A stretch of DNA of 62,141 nucleotides from Candidatus Aenigmatarchaeota archaeon (GCA_011773475.1 WVXN01000047.1:1979-64119); one strand, 5' to 3'; shown: positions 33,088 to 41,389, counted from the stretch's first letter. Notes: generated by a model from the sequence alone, not told the origin. Numbers and translations: made by a program.

Positions 33088-33156
33088 TTATTTTTCTTCA
33101 CTAAATTTTTGACCAGCAAATTTACTAAATGGAAGTGTGTGATATACTGTTTTCAT
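33088..33156 (-). CDS. Possible micro-protein or gene remnant, 22 aa
   Basis: Frame from ATG at 33156 to a stop at 33088 (MKTVYHTLPFSK ... EEK). Its start codon sits at exactly the same place in repeat copy 1 as the DUF483-like gene start does in copy 2 (34876), so it has the same divergent promoter. It may be a real micro-protein or only a stub left after the promoter was duplicated. Confidence 0.25.
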   Translation of the reverse strand: MKTVYHTLPFSKFAGQKFSEEK

Positions 33157-33218
33157 GATTAATCTTAAAAATAGTAATCTTTTTATGCTTGATGGGAAAT
33201 GGGTTTAAATTTTTTAGT
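33153..33218. repeat. 66-bp direct repeat, copy 1 (divergent promoter)
   Basis: Identical over 66 bp to 34873-34938, 1720 bp away. Contains the GGGTTTAAAT TATA module (33201-33210) for the gene at 33235 and, toward the other strand, the start region of a minus-strand gene. Such perfect intergenic identity implies recent duplication or gene conversion. Confidence 0.9.
33201..33210 (+). promoter_or_regulatory. Type A promoter module GGGTTTAAAT for the gene at 33235
   Basis: BRE/TATA block GGGTTTAAAT followed by a T-run and TAGTATTCT. The same block recurs at 34921, 36439, 44811, 45708, 48525 and 49340, with AGGTTTAAAT at 39944 and 47134, each about 30-45 nt before a start codon and often followed by (T)AGTGTTCT. 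The ATG hidden in AAATGGG upstream of it is part of the promoter, not a start codon. Confidence 0.65.
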
Positions 33219-33234
33219 ATTCTTTATTGATAAT

Positions 33235-34107
33235 ATGAGTTTGTACGAAGAAAAACAAGCATTGCCTTTTGATGTCTATTTCGAATTCCTCCAAAAGTTG
33301 AAGGTGGAGGATGAAGAATTGCATAGATATTTGTGCGAAATGGGTTTTGTAATAAAAAGCAAAGAATACTATGACAATTCTGTCAGAAGAGCTAAATATA
33401 TAGAAAGTAATGATTATTCTAGAGAAGTCTGGGAAATTTTGGCTGAGAGGGTTAAATCTAATGATATTGTACAGATTGACACTTACTGCTCCCAGTTGAA
33501 ATTCTTGCAAAATTCCATTGTTAAAGAAGGTGTTATAATAGATTTAGGTTGTGGAAGCGGAGATACCACAGAATGGATAAGAAGAAATACTCAAGCAGAA
33601 GTGATAGGTATTGATTACTCTAGAAACATGTTAAAAGAACATAAAAAACTCCAATCTGATCTTGTCCTTGGAGACTGTGAAAGGTTGCCAATAAAAAACT
33701 GTTCGATAGATCAAGCTCTCTTAACCTGGTTCACCTCAAACACAGACAGAAGAAAAATTTTAGATGAGGTTAAGAGAGTATTGAAACCTGAAGGAGAGGT
33801 TAGGTTATCTAGCATAGGATTTGTTGTAGGAGTGTGTTCGATTAACGCTAAAACTTATGACAGCTTTCTTAGAACTTTTATGGATAAATTTTATGAAGAT
33901 CCGGAGGTTCGAAAAAAGATATGCTTGAATATGGAATTTAGATATTGTAGAGATAAGAGTATTCAAGAGGAATTGGAAAATCTTGCTAGACTTGGGTTAG
34001 AGGAAAGTTATGAATTTTCTAGATTTCCTGTAATGCCAAGAGGTTCATCAGAATATTTTGTTTTTAATGTGCCAATGACGGTTGTAGGTAAAAAACCTAA
34101 AGCTTGA
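33235..34107 (+). CDS. Class I SAM-dependent methyltransferase, 290 aa
   Basis: Motif I VIIDLGCGSGDTTEWI (about residues 101-116), motif II VIGIDYSRNML, motif III LVLGDCERLPI and the post-motif EVKRVLKPEGEVRL define a Methyltransf_11/25-type enzyme. An N-terminal helical domain of about 95 residues is added. The longer reading from 33199 runs through the promoter, so ATG 33235 is chosen. First gene of the accessory island; substrate unknown. Confidence 0.82.
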   Translation: MSLYEEKQALPFDVYFEFLQKLKVEDEELHRYLCEMGFVIKSKEYYDNSVRRAKYIESNDYSREVWEILAERVKSNDIVQIDTYCSQLKFLQNSIVKEGVIIDLGCGSGDTTEWIRRNTQAEVIGIDYSRNMLKEHKKLQSDLVLGDCERLPIKNCSIDQALLTWFTSNTDRRKILDEVKRVLKPEGEVRLSSIGFVVGVCSINAKTYDSFLRTFMDKFYEDPEVRKKICLNMEFRYCRDKSIQEELENLARLGLEESYEFSRFPVMPRGSSEYFVFNVPMTVVGKKPKA

Positions 34108-34124
34108 AATTCTTGAAAGAAAGA

Positions 34125-34876
34125 TTAAATAGTAAATTTAGATGTTTTTCTGTTTCTATCCTTCTTTAGTCTAATAATAATTCCCTCTTCAACGTCTCTT
34201 AGATGCCTTAATTTAATATTTCTATAAATATCTGCTACAGAATCTCCAGCTTGAGATCTCAAATCATTCTCAAATTTTCTTCCCATAGATGCTGCATCTT
34301 CACATTCTGGTCTGCATGGCAAAAATTCTTCTAGACAAAAAGAATCTGGATTTATTTTTTTGTTTTTCTTTTGATAGGATTTTACAAATTCTCTTATTCT
34401 TTCATCAGGGTCTAAAGGGTAAGAAAGATCTTTAATATATGCATTAATACAACATGTAGGATAATTCAACATAGTTCCAATTTTTTGGTGGAATGGTGGA
34501 AATATTTGTTCTAGAATATCTAAATAGTTAAGGGGTTCTAAAAAATGTAAATTATCAATCTCATCTGATTTTTCTTCAGTTGAAAATGTAAAACCTGTAT
34601 AGCCAAATGGCTTTATGACGGAAAATGATAACCTGTAAGATGGTCTAACTTTGAATCCTAAACCTAATCGTTGTGCATATTTTCTGTCTTTTTCATATTG
34701 GATTTTAGATCTAACATAAAATCGAGAAACATCTCTACTACCTGTATTTAAGAGTAAAAAATCTTCTATAAAGTGTATAGCTTTTCTTGATTTTTCTGAG
34801 ATATTAAAACTTTTAACTGCTTTTTTGGGTCAAGTATTTTATTTATGTTAATATCTTGAGAGTAGCTTATCGTCAT
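34125..34876 (-). pseudogene. DUF483-like gene with an apparent frameshift
   Basis: From ATG 34876 the frame reads MTISYSQD...ILDPKKQLKVLIS, then stops; a second frame is open from about 34830 to the stop at 34125 and carries the rest (FIEDFLLLNTG ... PFGYTGF ... MLNYPTCCINAYIKDL ... CRPECEDA). Joining them needs one extra base, most simply in an A-run near 34790-34800. The whole would be about 250 aa. The YP.CC motif and overall look fit archaeal DUF483. It may be a recent pseudogene, a sequencing error in a homopolymer, or a frameshifted gene. The C-terminal 115 aa could also be made alone from ATG 34472. Confidence 0.55.
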
Positions 34877-34938
34877 GATTAATCTTAAAAATAGTAATCT
34901 TTTTATGCTTGATGGGAAATGGGTTTAAATTTTTTAGT
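34873..34938. repeat. 66-bp direct repeat, copy 2 (divergent promoter)
   Basis: Identical to 33153-33218. Lies between the minus-strand DUF483-like gene (start 34876) and the plus-strand gene at 34954, with the type A TATA module at 34921-34930 serving the latter. Downstream of the repeat the two copies diverge after TAGTRTTCT. Confidence 0.9.
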
Positions 34939-34953
34939 GTTCTATCTAAAAGT

Positions 34954-35403
34954 ATGGAAGAAGTCAAATACCTAACCTTTGAAGAAGCAACAAAACTAAA
35001 TGGTTTCAATACTCCGTATGAAGTAAAAAAGAAAGGTTTTGAGCTTCAGCTAATAACATCTGAGTCATTTAGGGAATTACCCAAAAGAGGGAGTAGAGCC
35101 TTTATAGATGGTGATAAACGTTTGTACATAAACATTGGTGAAGAACGCTATTTTGTTTATGTCGGATCATACGATGGTGGTTTTATATTATCAAGAGAGC
35201 CTGTGGTTGGTGTTGGACTTTCTCTTAATACTATGGCAAAAGTTCTAACGAAAGAATCTTCATGGAAACATGAAAAATTTATGAAAAGATTTAAAACCAA
35301 ACTTGGGGAACATATAAAAATATTGGAAGAGGCTGGGTTGGTTGATCCTAGCTTAAAACAATTAACTCTGGAGATGGCAGAAGAAATAAAACTTAAATCC
35401 TGA
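34954..35403 (+). CDS. Hypothetical protein, 149 aa
   Basis: Unrecognised soluble protein. Begins MEEVKYLTFEEATKLNG; a beta-rich middle (RAFIDGDKRLYINIGEERYFVYVGSYDGG) is followed by a charged helical C-terminus. No membrane segment, no cysteines. A longer in-frame reading from 34909 crosses the type A promoter and is rejected. Lies directly behind repeat copy 2. Confidence 0.6.
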   Translation: MEEVKYLTFEEATKLNGFNTPYEVKKKGFELQLITSESFRELPKRGSRAFIDGDKRLYINIGEERYFVYVGSYDGGFILSREPVVGVGLSLNTMAKVLTKESSWKHEKFMKRFKTKLGEHIKILEEAGLVDPSLKQLTLEMAEEIKLKS

Positions 35404-35457
35404 CTTTTCTATATATTATGTATGCATTAATAAACTGAATTCTCTATATTCTTAGAT

Positions 35458-36420
35458 ATGAAGCAATTTTATAAACGAATAGGTTATGAAGGAGAACTAT
35501 CTGATATATCTCGATTGATATGTAAAGATTTTAATCTCGGAGAGTTTGTGTCAGATAGATTAGTTGAAGTTGGTTATGAAGACTTCAATTTCATCATAGA
35601 AACAACAAAAGGTAAATACTTCATCAAGATTTTCTCTAATTTCAGAAAAGATAATGACTGTCGCAGATATGTTGATATCATGTTAAAGGTTATTGAAAAG
35701 AACATATCATTCCCAGAATTATTCAAATCTGAACAGGGCTATCTTCATATAACAGATATCAACAAGATGAAAATAAGATTCGTTGTCATGCAATTCATTG
35801 ATGGTGAAAATTATTTCGAGTTAGGAGAGAAACCCACTTCTAATGAGATAAAGGAATTAGCCCGCCAAGCTGCTCTCATCAATTCAATAGACATTAAACC
35901 TCCATTTGTATATGATTCCTGGGCAATTGCAAATGTTCTGAAAGAATACGAGCAGAAGGGAGAATACCTATTACCTGAAGACGCAAAGATAGTGGAACCT
36001 TTGATAGAGGCATTCAAGAATATGAAAGTGGATGAACTTCCTCATTGTTTTGTTCATGGTGATTTTATTACAACTAATATAATGAAGGATAAGAATAACA
36101 AGCTCTGGATTATTGATTTCGCTGTTTCAAATTATTATCCTCGCATTCAAGAACTTGCTGTGATGGCCTGTAACATATTATTTGATGAGAAAAATAAAGA
36201 AAATAGCGAAAGAGACCTTAAAATAGCTTTAGATGAATACCAAAAGACTATTAAACTAACACCAAGAGAACTGGAAGTTCTATCAACTTACATAAAATTG
36301 GCACACGTGATGCATGTTCTAAGAGCAAACTTTGAAAAGGCTGTAGGAAAGGATAATAGTGAAGAGAACGAATATTGGCTTAATCAGGGCAGAATGGGAT
36401 TGAAACAAATGTTAGATTAA
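35458..36420 (+). CDS. APH-family (aminoglycoside phosphotransferase-like / homoserine-kinase-II-like) kinase, 320 aa
   Basis: Protein-kinase-like small-molecule kinase. N-lobe with GKYFIKIFS (Lys of the ATP site, about residue 60) and a hinge FVVMQFIDGEN; C-lobe with catalytic loop HCFVHGDFITTNIM (HGDxxxxN, about 199-208) and IIDFAVSNYYPRIQEL (DFx metal motif, about 219-234). Length typical. Could phosphorylate an amino alcohol, sugar or antibiotic; no resistance role can be inferred. Promoter is the TTCTATATTCTTAGAT type ending at the ATG. Confidence 0.8.
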   Translation: MKQFYKRIGYEGELSDISRLICKDFNLGEFVSDRLVEVGYEDFNFIIETTKGKYFIKIFSNFRKDNDCRRYVDIMLKVIEKNISFPELFKSEQGYLHITDINKMKIRFVVMQFIDGENYFELGEKPTSNEIKELARQAALINSIDIKPPFVYDSWAIANVLKEYEQKGEYLLPEDAKIVEPLIEAFKNMKVDELPHCFVHGDFITTNIMKDKNNKLWIIDFAVSNYYPRIQELAVMACNILFDEKNKENSERDLKIALDEYQKTIKLTPRELEVLSTYIKLAHVMHVLRANFEKAVGKDNSEENEYWLNQGRMGLKQMLD

Positions 36421-36438
36421 TTTAAGCTTGAAAGAAAA

Positions 36439-36448
36439 GGGTTTAAAT
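36439..36448 (+). promoter_or_regulatory. Type A promoter module GGGTTTAAAT for the gene at 36485
   Basis: Begins 18 nt after the stop of the kinase gene. Distance from TATA to ATG 36485 is about 36 nt. Confidence 0.5.
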
Positions 36449-36484
36449 TATAGTTTTAAAAGCTTAACTTTCTATAATTTTTCT

Positions 36485-36703
36485 ATGGTAGAAATAATAG
36501 GTTTGATATTTAGTATATTATGCTTTATCCTAGCTTTATTTGCATTTAAAAAACCAGAAAATATCCTTAATTCAAGATCGTGGCGAAACAGACTATGGAT
36601 AAAGATTTTCGGTGAAAGAGGGACTATTATATTTGTTAGATATATAGCTGCTCCTATTTGTATATTATTTGGAATATTTTTACTTTTATGGGCATTTTCT
36701 TGA
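36485..36703 (+). CDS. Small membrane protein, 72 aa
   Basis: Two hydrophobic segments (about residues 3-20 and 50-70) separated by a charged loop rich in Arg, Lys and Asn (NSRSWRNRLWIKIFGERG). No recognised family. The ATG at 36485 is used because upstream in-frame sequence is promoter. Its stop TGA is followed at once by the next promoter module. Confidence 0.6.
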   Translation: MVEIIGLIFSILCFILALFAFKKPENILNSRSWRNRLWIKIFGERGTIIFVRYIAAPICILFGIFLLLWAFS

Positions 36704-36706
36704 TAA

Positions 36707-36720
36707 CCCTTAAATCCTGA
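36707..36720 (+). promoter_or_regulatory. Type B promoter module CCCTTAAATCCTGA after a stop codon
   Basis: Starts 4 nt after the stop of the gene ending at 36703. The same 12-14-bp module recurs, directly after stop codons, at 42167 (TCCTTAAATCCTGA), 46012, 47029 and 49741 (one change), with a variant at 45531. TTAAAT is TATA-like and CCC is BRE-like. At 36733-36742 a second TATA (ACTTAAATAT) followed by TTAGTGTTCT is nearer to ATG 36764. Confidence 0.55.
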
Positions 36721-36763
36721 CTTTATGGAAGAACTTAAATATCTTAGTGTTCTTTCTTAAATT

Positions 36764-37405
36764 ATGCAATTAATACCACTTAAAAGATCTCAAAAAAGAC
36801 AATTACAAAAAATTTATGCAAATATGAAAGATGGTTCAGAGTTATGCGACCTCAATTGTCATAAATGTTGTATAGAGGGCGTGAAACTAACTTACATAGA
36901 ATTTGCTTTCTTAGTTGATAATTTAACTGAAAAAGAAATAGTAGATATCTTTAATAAACCAAGAAAACTTAGGGACGATGAAAAATATTTTCTTTGCCCA
37001 ATTTTAAATGATTCAGGACGATGCTCGAGATATGATAATAGGTCTTGGGTATGTAGAGCGTATAGAAAAGACCTAGATTTAGGTTCGTGTGTACAAAAGC
37101 CTTTAGAAGAAGTCAATAAAAAAGCAGCCAAAAAAATACTCCAACTTAATAATACGCTTGACATTCCATCTGTCTTTAAAGACTATTCTCGACCTGAAGA
37201 GTTAACAATAAGAGACTTTTTTGAGATTTTAGTGGAAGAAAATGAAGGAAGTGGGTATTTAATACCTTCTTTAACTATTTTTCCAAAAATTTCACTTATA
37301 TCTCCTTTCAATACAGATTCTGTTTCTTCATCAACCTTTGGTAATTTGCTTTTATCCTTAATATTGGCCAAAGAACTTTCACTTGTTTCAAATGCAGCCT
37401 TATAA
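36764..37405 (+). CDS. YkgJ-family cysteine-cluster protein, 213 aa
   Basis: Zinc/iron-binding Cys cluster: CDLNCHKCC (about residues 28-36), then LCPIL..SGRCSRYDNRSWVCRAYR and a further Cys (GSC). This is the YkgJ/Fe-S-zinc cluster pattern, N-terminal in the protein. The last 50 residues (from about 160) read through antisense sequence of the convergent gene ending at 37183, so the true end may have been lost and the tail may be foreign read-through. Function unknown. Confidence 0.65.
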   Translation: MQLIPLKRSQKRQLQKIYANMKDGSELCDLNCHKCCIEGVKLTYIEFAFLVDNLTEKEIVDIFNKPRKLRDDEKYFLCPILNDSGRCSRYDNRSWVCRAYRKDLDLGSCVQKPLEEVNKKAAKKILQLNNTLDIPSVFKDYSRPEELTIRDFFEILVEENEGSGYLIPSLTIFPKISLISPFNTDSVSSSTFGNLLLSLILAKELSLVSNAAL

Positions 37406-37605
37406 TCTACTCTTTGTATTTTACCTCCTCCAGCTATATAAACAACTTCAACAACAAGATTTGAATTCCCCTTTCTAAGTAAAAGCCTTTCATTTATTTC
37501 ATTACCTTTTCCAGGCCAACTACTTTCACTTAATAAATAACAACTTCTCTCTGCAAAACCTCTAGATACTGAATCTCTCACTTCTTTCCATGACTTTAAA
37601 ACCAT
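37183..37605 (-). CDS. Hypothetical protein, 140 aa, convergent overlap
   Basis: Unrecognised soluble protein (WKEVRDSVSRGFAERS ... NLVVEVVYIAGGGKIQ, a beta-strand-rich middle). Its last 25-30 residues are read from the antisense of the YkgJ-like gene, a 223-nt tail-to-tail overlap. A palindrome GGTATTTAATACC at 37254-37266 lies where both genes look as if they should end. The promoter contains the 24-bp repeat at 37619. Confidence 0.5.
   Translation of the reverse strand: MVLKSWKEVRDSVSRGFAERSCYLLSESSWPGKGNEINERLLLRKGNSNLVVEVVYIAGGGKIQRVDYKAAFETSESSLANIKDKSKLPKVDEETESVLKGDISEIFGKIVKEGIKYPLPSFSSTKISKKSLIVNSSGRE
37254..37266. terminator. Short palindrome at a convergent gene junction
   Basis: GGTATTTAATACC, 6-nt arms with one central base, inside the overlap of two convergent frames. 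It could be the relic of a shared terminator or the seam of a deletion. Weak evidence. Confidence 0.2.
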
Positions 37606-37618
37606 TTAATCACTATCA

Positions 37619-37642
37619 AATTAATTGATAGAAACAAATTTA
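37619..37642 (-). repeat. 24-bp promoter repeat, copy 1
   Basis: Exact 24-bp match to 51231-51254. On the minus strand it reads TAAATTTGTTTCTATC followed by AATTAATT, a TATA element about 35 nt upstream of the ATG at 37605. Both copies face minus-strand genes, so this is a third shared promoter module. Confidence 0.75.
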
Positions 37643-38446
37643 TACTTTAATCTCAGGATAAATGTCTTCCCATTTTAACAAGTATTTTCTTGAATGTTCA
37701 TTACCATGCAAGAAGTTCCAACAATCTCTGCATCCAACTAGAAAATCCCGAGCACGCCAATAGTATATCCTATCTGTGATATCACCCAAATGATAATAAT
37801 TTAATATATAATCTCCTTCTTCAATCAACTTAGACTCAACTTCTTTACCTTCATGCTCTTCATGCCACAACAACATGTGATATTCATGTATTATGCTTCT
37901 GAGCTTAGCAGCTAGTGTTTGTTTATAGAACTCATGCTCACATGCATTTAAATAATCTGAGAAAAGTTCTAGTGAATTTTGCAATCTTTGTTCAGTTTTC
38001 CTATCATCTATTTTAACAGTTCCTATTTTTGGATTTGCCTTCCATTCTTTCTGAAATTCACGTTCCTTCTTTTTTTGATTCGAATCTTTAGCTAATGGTC
38101 TTTCACCACTAGCCATACGCACTAACATATCTATAAGATCATACTGTATTTGCACTTTACCTTGTGGTAGATATTCTCTGAATCCAACTTCTTTAAAAAA
38201 TGAAACTTCTTTATCTAGGTAAAAAGCTCTTTTAATTGCTAATCTCAGATTTTCATCTTCTAGTTTACTTAACAAGAGTTCAATATTACCATCAATGACT
38301 TCTAGTTTTTCGAGTGTCTGTTTTTTAGTTTTGTCATAATCTTCTAACTGTTTAGATGTCATCCAATCAGCAACAGGTATTGATGCTAATTCTCTAGCAA
38401 AGTTATGATTCTTCCTAATTCTTCCAATGCTGCGTAGTTCTATCAT
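37640..38446 (-). CDS. Hypothetical protein, 268 aa
   Basis: Unrecognised, predicted all-helical and soluble, rich in Lys, Glu, Trp and Tyr. A Cys pair (VGCRDCWNFLHGNEH) with nearby His residues near the C-terminus, plus HEYHMLLWHEEHEG in the middle, offer possible metal ligands. No signal or membrane segment. Single gene with its own promoter (AATTTAAATT region near 38500 lies between it and the next gene). Confidence 0.6.
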   Translation of the reverse strand: MIELRSIGRIRKNHNFARELASIPVADWMTSKQLEDYDKTKKQTLEKLEVIDGNIELLLSKLEDENLRLAIKRAFYLDKEVSFFKEVGFREYLPQGKVQIQYDLIDMLVRMASGERPLAKDSNQKKKEREFQKEWKANPKIGTVKIDDRKTEQRLQNSLELFSDYLNACEHEFYKQTLAAKLRSIIHEYHMLLWHEEHEGKEVESKLIEEGDYILNYYHLGDITDRIYYWRARDFLVGCRDCWNFLHGNEHSRKYLLKWEDIYPEIKV

Positions 38447-38511
38447 AAAAAGATTTTAGAATTAAAGCTTAAGCGTGTTTTGGTTAGAGGGAAATTTAAA
38501 TTCTGATATTT

Positions 38512-39570
38512 CTATTTAAGTATTCCTATTATCTTTTCTTTTGTTTTAGTGAAAAATTCTTTATCTATTGGTTCAGGTATCTTTCCCTTTCTCCCGTCTT
38601 CAAAATGTTTCAAAATCTCTAGTTCATCTTCATTGGGAAGAGGTGTGCCATGGAATGGATCAAAACCTTTTCTGAATGCATTTAAGTTTATACATGATGC
38701 TGTCTGATGAATGTGGTAATTATGTATTGTTTCAATTTTCTTTCCCCTTTCTAAAAAATATAATAATCCATCAGAGAGAGCAAGTTCTTTTTTTATAAGT
38801 TCTAATTCAAAATCCTTTACCCTCTCACCAGGATTCTTATGACTCTTGTCAAGATCTACCAAACCTATTGCTACACCACCATCAGAAGGATACAAAACAA
38901 CGTTGTGATCTCCAACATTTGTTTGAGGATATGCTAAATCAAAGAAAATACTTCCCCAACACAGATTAGATCTTTCTAATGAACCATACCAAAACCCTAT
39001 CCAGTTGCCTATTTTGCTTGTGAATCTTTCTTTGATACTTGATATCTTATCTTTATTCCTAAGATTCTTTCTAAAGGCTTCTTCAATTATTTCTAACATT
39101 TTTATATGAATTATCTCTAGTCTATTATCACCTCTGACTATTTGCACTGGACAACAAACAGGTTCACCTTCAAACGAAATTCCATATCTAAAATAGGAAA
39201 CTGGCTCTAAGGCAGATTCAACTCCGTTTTTTTTACCAAAATCACTCATAACTTGGCTTGCATTTAATTCACTTAAACAAGAAGATTCCTTCATGCAGCC
39301 AAAAGGCACGCCTTCTTCTTCATATGCTCTGTTAGTTGGTATTATTCCTTTGAGTTTGTAGACCTCACCACCTGTTTCTATTAATGCAGTTCTTTCTCCA
39401 GAAGGAACACCAACAATACTAGTTACTACATCGCTTTTCTTGAGCGGTGTTCTAAACAAAGGAGGAATTTCATTATTATTGTAACTAACAGTGTCTCCAG
39501 AAGTTCCCTCCAAATATGTTTTTCCTGTTCCTCCTTCGAAAATGAATATGTCTTCAATTGTCCTTACCAT
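38512..39570 (-). CDS. Putative SelO/kinase-fold-like protein, 352 aa
   Basis: Two blocks resemble SelO (YdiU) protein AMPylases in order: YKLKGIIPTNRAY...VPFGCMKESSCLSELNASQVM resembles the LKG..PT.YSR...VLRSS.RE.LASEAM block, and NWIGFWYGSLERSNLCWGSIFFDL resembles the GF.HGVMNTDNMS..G.T.DYG catalytic block. The His of HG is Tyr and the catalytic Asp of NTDN is not kept, whereas the Asn and the later Asp are. A GLVDLDKS segment follows. If related, it is a strongly diverged or inactive member. Confidence is modest because the match is by eye. Confidence 0.4.
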   Translation of the reverse strand: MVRTIEDIFIFEGGTGKTYLEGTSGDTVSYNNNEIPPLFRTPLKKSDVVTSIVGVPSGERTALIETGGEVYKLKGIIPTNRAYEEEGVPFGCMKESSCLSELNASQVMSDFGKKNGVESALEPVSYFRYGISFEGEPVCCPVQIVRGDNRLEIIHIKMLEIIEEAFRKNLRNKDKISSIKERFTSKIGNWIGFWYGSLERSNLCWGSIFFDLAYPQTNVGDHNVVLYPSDGGVAIGLVDLDKSHKNPGERVKDFELELIKKELALSDGLLYFLERGKKIETIHNYHIHQTASCINLNAFRKGFDPFHGTPLPNEDELEILKHFEDGRKGKIPEPIDKEFFTKTKEKIIGILK

Positions 39571-39658
39571 AGTTTAATAATTAAAAGTAATCTTTAAGTG
39601 TTTTGTTGGTTTTGGTAAAAATTGAAGGACTTAAATTTTTAATCTTCTTATCTTAAAT

Positions 39659-39943
39659 ATGAGAAATAGAAGAAGGAGAAGACATGATGGCTGTAGATAC
39701 TCTTCTATTTGTAACAGGACTCTTGAAGAATTAGAAAATGATGATAGTTTCAATAATGATGAGCTTCTAGGCAGATGGAGAAATTTATTGACATATGAAA
39801 AAAGTTTTGGTGCGTGCAGCGAAAGAAATCCTACTTGTTTTATATATCGTGAAATTAGATTAATAGAGACCTGCGAAAGACCAAGAAACAATAGAGAATA
39901 TATTAATCTTCTTAAACAAGAGCTTAAGAAACCCTTGATTTAA
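39659..39943 (+). CDS. Small cysteine-containing protein, 94 aa
   Basis: Begins MRNRRRRRHDG, a basic run, then Cys residues at about 12, 18, 53, 60 and 72 (GCRYSSIC ... GACS..NPTC ... ETC). Possibly zinc-binding. Promoter GACTTAAAT at 39629-39637 places the start at ATG 39659. Function unknown. Confidence 0.55.
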   Translation: MRNRRRRRHDGCRYSSICNRTLEELENDDSFNNDELLGRWRNLLTYEKSFGACSERNPTCFIYREIRLIETCERPRNNREYINLLKQELKKPLI

Positions 39944-39986
39944 AGGTTTAAATTATTTATTATTCTTCTTCAATTAAGTGAAAAAA

Positions 39987-40298
39987 ATGAAAAATAAAAA
40001 AGGACACGTACTTGTCAGTGTTTCCCAACGTACTGCTGGGAGTTTTTTTTTAGGTCATTTTAAGGATGGAGATGAAAACGAATATGTCCAAAGAGTAAGT
40101 TTAGATACTTGGATTTTTTTTGAGCATGAAAGAAGAAGTGGAAAACATCTTTCAAAGGAAGATATCAGATTTTTATATCATGAGACATTTGGTAGAAAAC
40201 CTGATAAAACTGATTTAGCAACTCGTCTTGAAGATTTAGTAAAAAAAGGCGAACTTAAATACGATGGAAAAGGTGGAACTTATTTTAAAAAAGATTAA
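39987..40298 (+). CDS. Hypothetical protein, 103 aa
   Basis: Soluble, basic; the C-terminal half (SKEDIRFLYHETFGRKPDKTDLATRLEDLVKKGELKYDGKGGTYFKK) looks like a winged-helix domain with a beta wing. GTG 39978 is an alternative start adding three residues. The promoter AGGTTTAAAT (39944-39953) overlaps the stop codon region of the previous gene. Confidence 0.55.
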   Translation: MKNKKGHVLVSVSQRTAGSFFLGHFKDGDENEYVQRVSLDTWIFFEHERRSGKHLSKEDIRFLYHETFGRKPDKTDLATRLEDLVKKGELKYDGKGGTYFKKD

Positions 40299-40353
40299 TG
40301 TTTGTAGTGTTTTATATTCTCTTGACTATTTATCTATTTTTACTTTGCTCAGT

Positions 40354-41334
40354 TCATACAACATATGTTATAGCAGAAAGACTAGGTTTTGATAAACTGC
40401 CAGATTTCATTTGATTTAATTGGTCTTTTAAAAGTTTTGCTGTATCATTTTTTTCAGAGGCTTTAAACAATCTTATGGCATTCTCTATTTTTCTTGTAGC
40501 ACCATCTTTGTCTTTGTCATGCCAAAGACTTTTCATAGCCAAGCTTAGATTTTCATATGCCCTGAAACGTCTAGTTGTTTTTTCTGGTTTATAGGACCTG
40601 AAACTACCTAACTTTTCAATGGAACCTCTTAATGCTTTCAAACCTATTTCTAAGTATTGTTTAGCTTCTTGCGGATTTATTTGATAACTGGAATCCCATC
40701 GATTCATCCAATTTAAATAGCGTCCAAATAGAATCTCTGCTTCTTCACCTAGAAATATGTCTTCAATCTGACCACTTACATTCATATTAATTTTTCCTAT
40801 TGTTTTAGCTTTCCTTCTTGCTTCTTCGCATGTTTTGAAAGCTTTTTCTAGTTGATCAGGATGATTTTCTCCTTCCCATTCTAGAATTTTTGCTTGAATT
40901 AAATGATTAGAAAGTATAGATGCTACTTGATAGTGCATTTTACTATCAAAACAACTTGAGCTAGAAGATATTTCTTTAGCTTTCTCAAAAAATCTTTTAA
41001 CTTCCATTAATGGTTTTTTATGTAAAGATTTCAATCCTTCTGAAATTGTATCGGATGCTTTTTTACATTCATTGCAAACAGGAGGTCGAGATACTCGTAC
41101 TCTTTGTACTACAATTACAGATGGTTTTTTTGGTTCTGGAGTTTTAAGTGAAGATTCATATCTGTTTGTATCTATACGATTTATTTCTTCTATACTAGAA
41201 AGATAGTTTTCCTTAGAATATTCCGTTTTTATATTAATTCTAAATTTTTTACTATCTCCATGGTTGTTTAATTTATCTCCAAAAAGTGGACCCTTCTTTT
41301 TCTTTTTCTTTTCCCATAAGTCACCATGATACAT
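40354..41334 (-). CDS. Helical repeat-like hypothetical protein, 326 aa
   Basis: The N-terminus is a basic, low-complexity stretch (EKKKKKKG), then a probable zinc pair CNECKKAS. From about residue 100 on it is all helical with TPR-like paired helices (for example KAFKTCEEARRKAK and AKQYLEIGLKALRGSIEK). A protein-protein interaction role is plausible, but no family is recognised. Divergent from the phosphoribosyltransferase-like gene. Confidence 0.55.
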   Translation of the reverse strand: MYHGDLWEKKKKKKGPLFGDKLNNHGDSKKFRINIKTEYSKENYLSSIEEINRIDTNRYESSLKTPEPKKPSVIVVQRVRVSRPPVCNECKKASDTISEGLKSLHKKPLMEVKRFFEKAKEISSSSSCFDSKMHYQVASILSNHLIQAKILEWEGENHPDQLEKAFKTCEEARRKAKTIGKINMNVSGQIEDIFLGEEAEILFGRYLNWMNRWDSSYQINPQEAKQYLEIGLKALRGSIEKLGSFRSYKPEKTTRRFRAYENLSLAMKSLWHDKDKDGATRKIENAIRLFKASEKNDTAKLLKDQLNQMKSGSLSKPSLSAITYVV

Positions 41335-41389
41335 ATTTTAATATTTCTGAGAAACCTTTAAATAATCCATTTCAATAATCCTTTAATTA

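Noticed and set aside
33199..33234. Longer N-terminus for the methyltransferase at 33235
   Set aside because: The extra codons are the type A promoter; the same false extension appears at 34909, 36428 and 49354.
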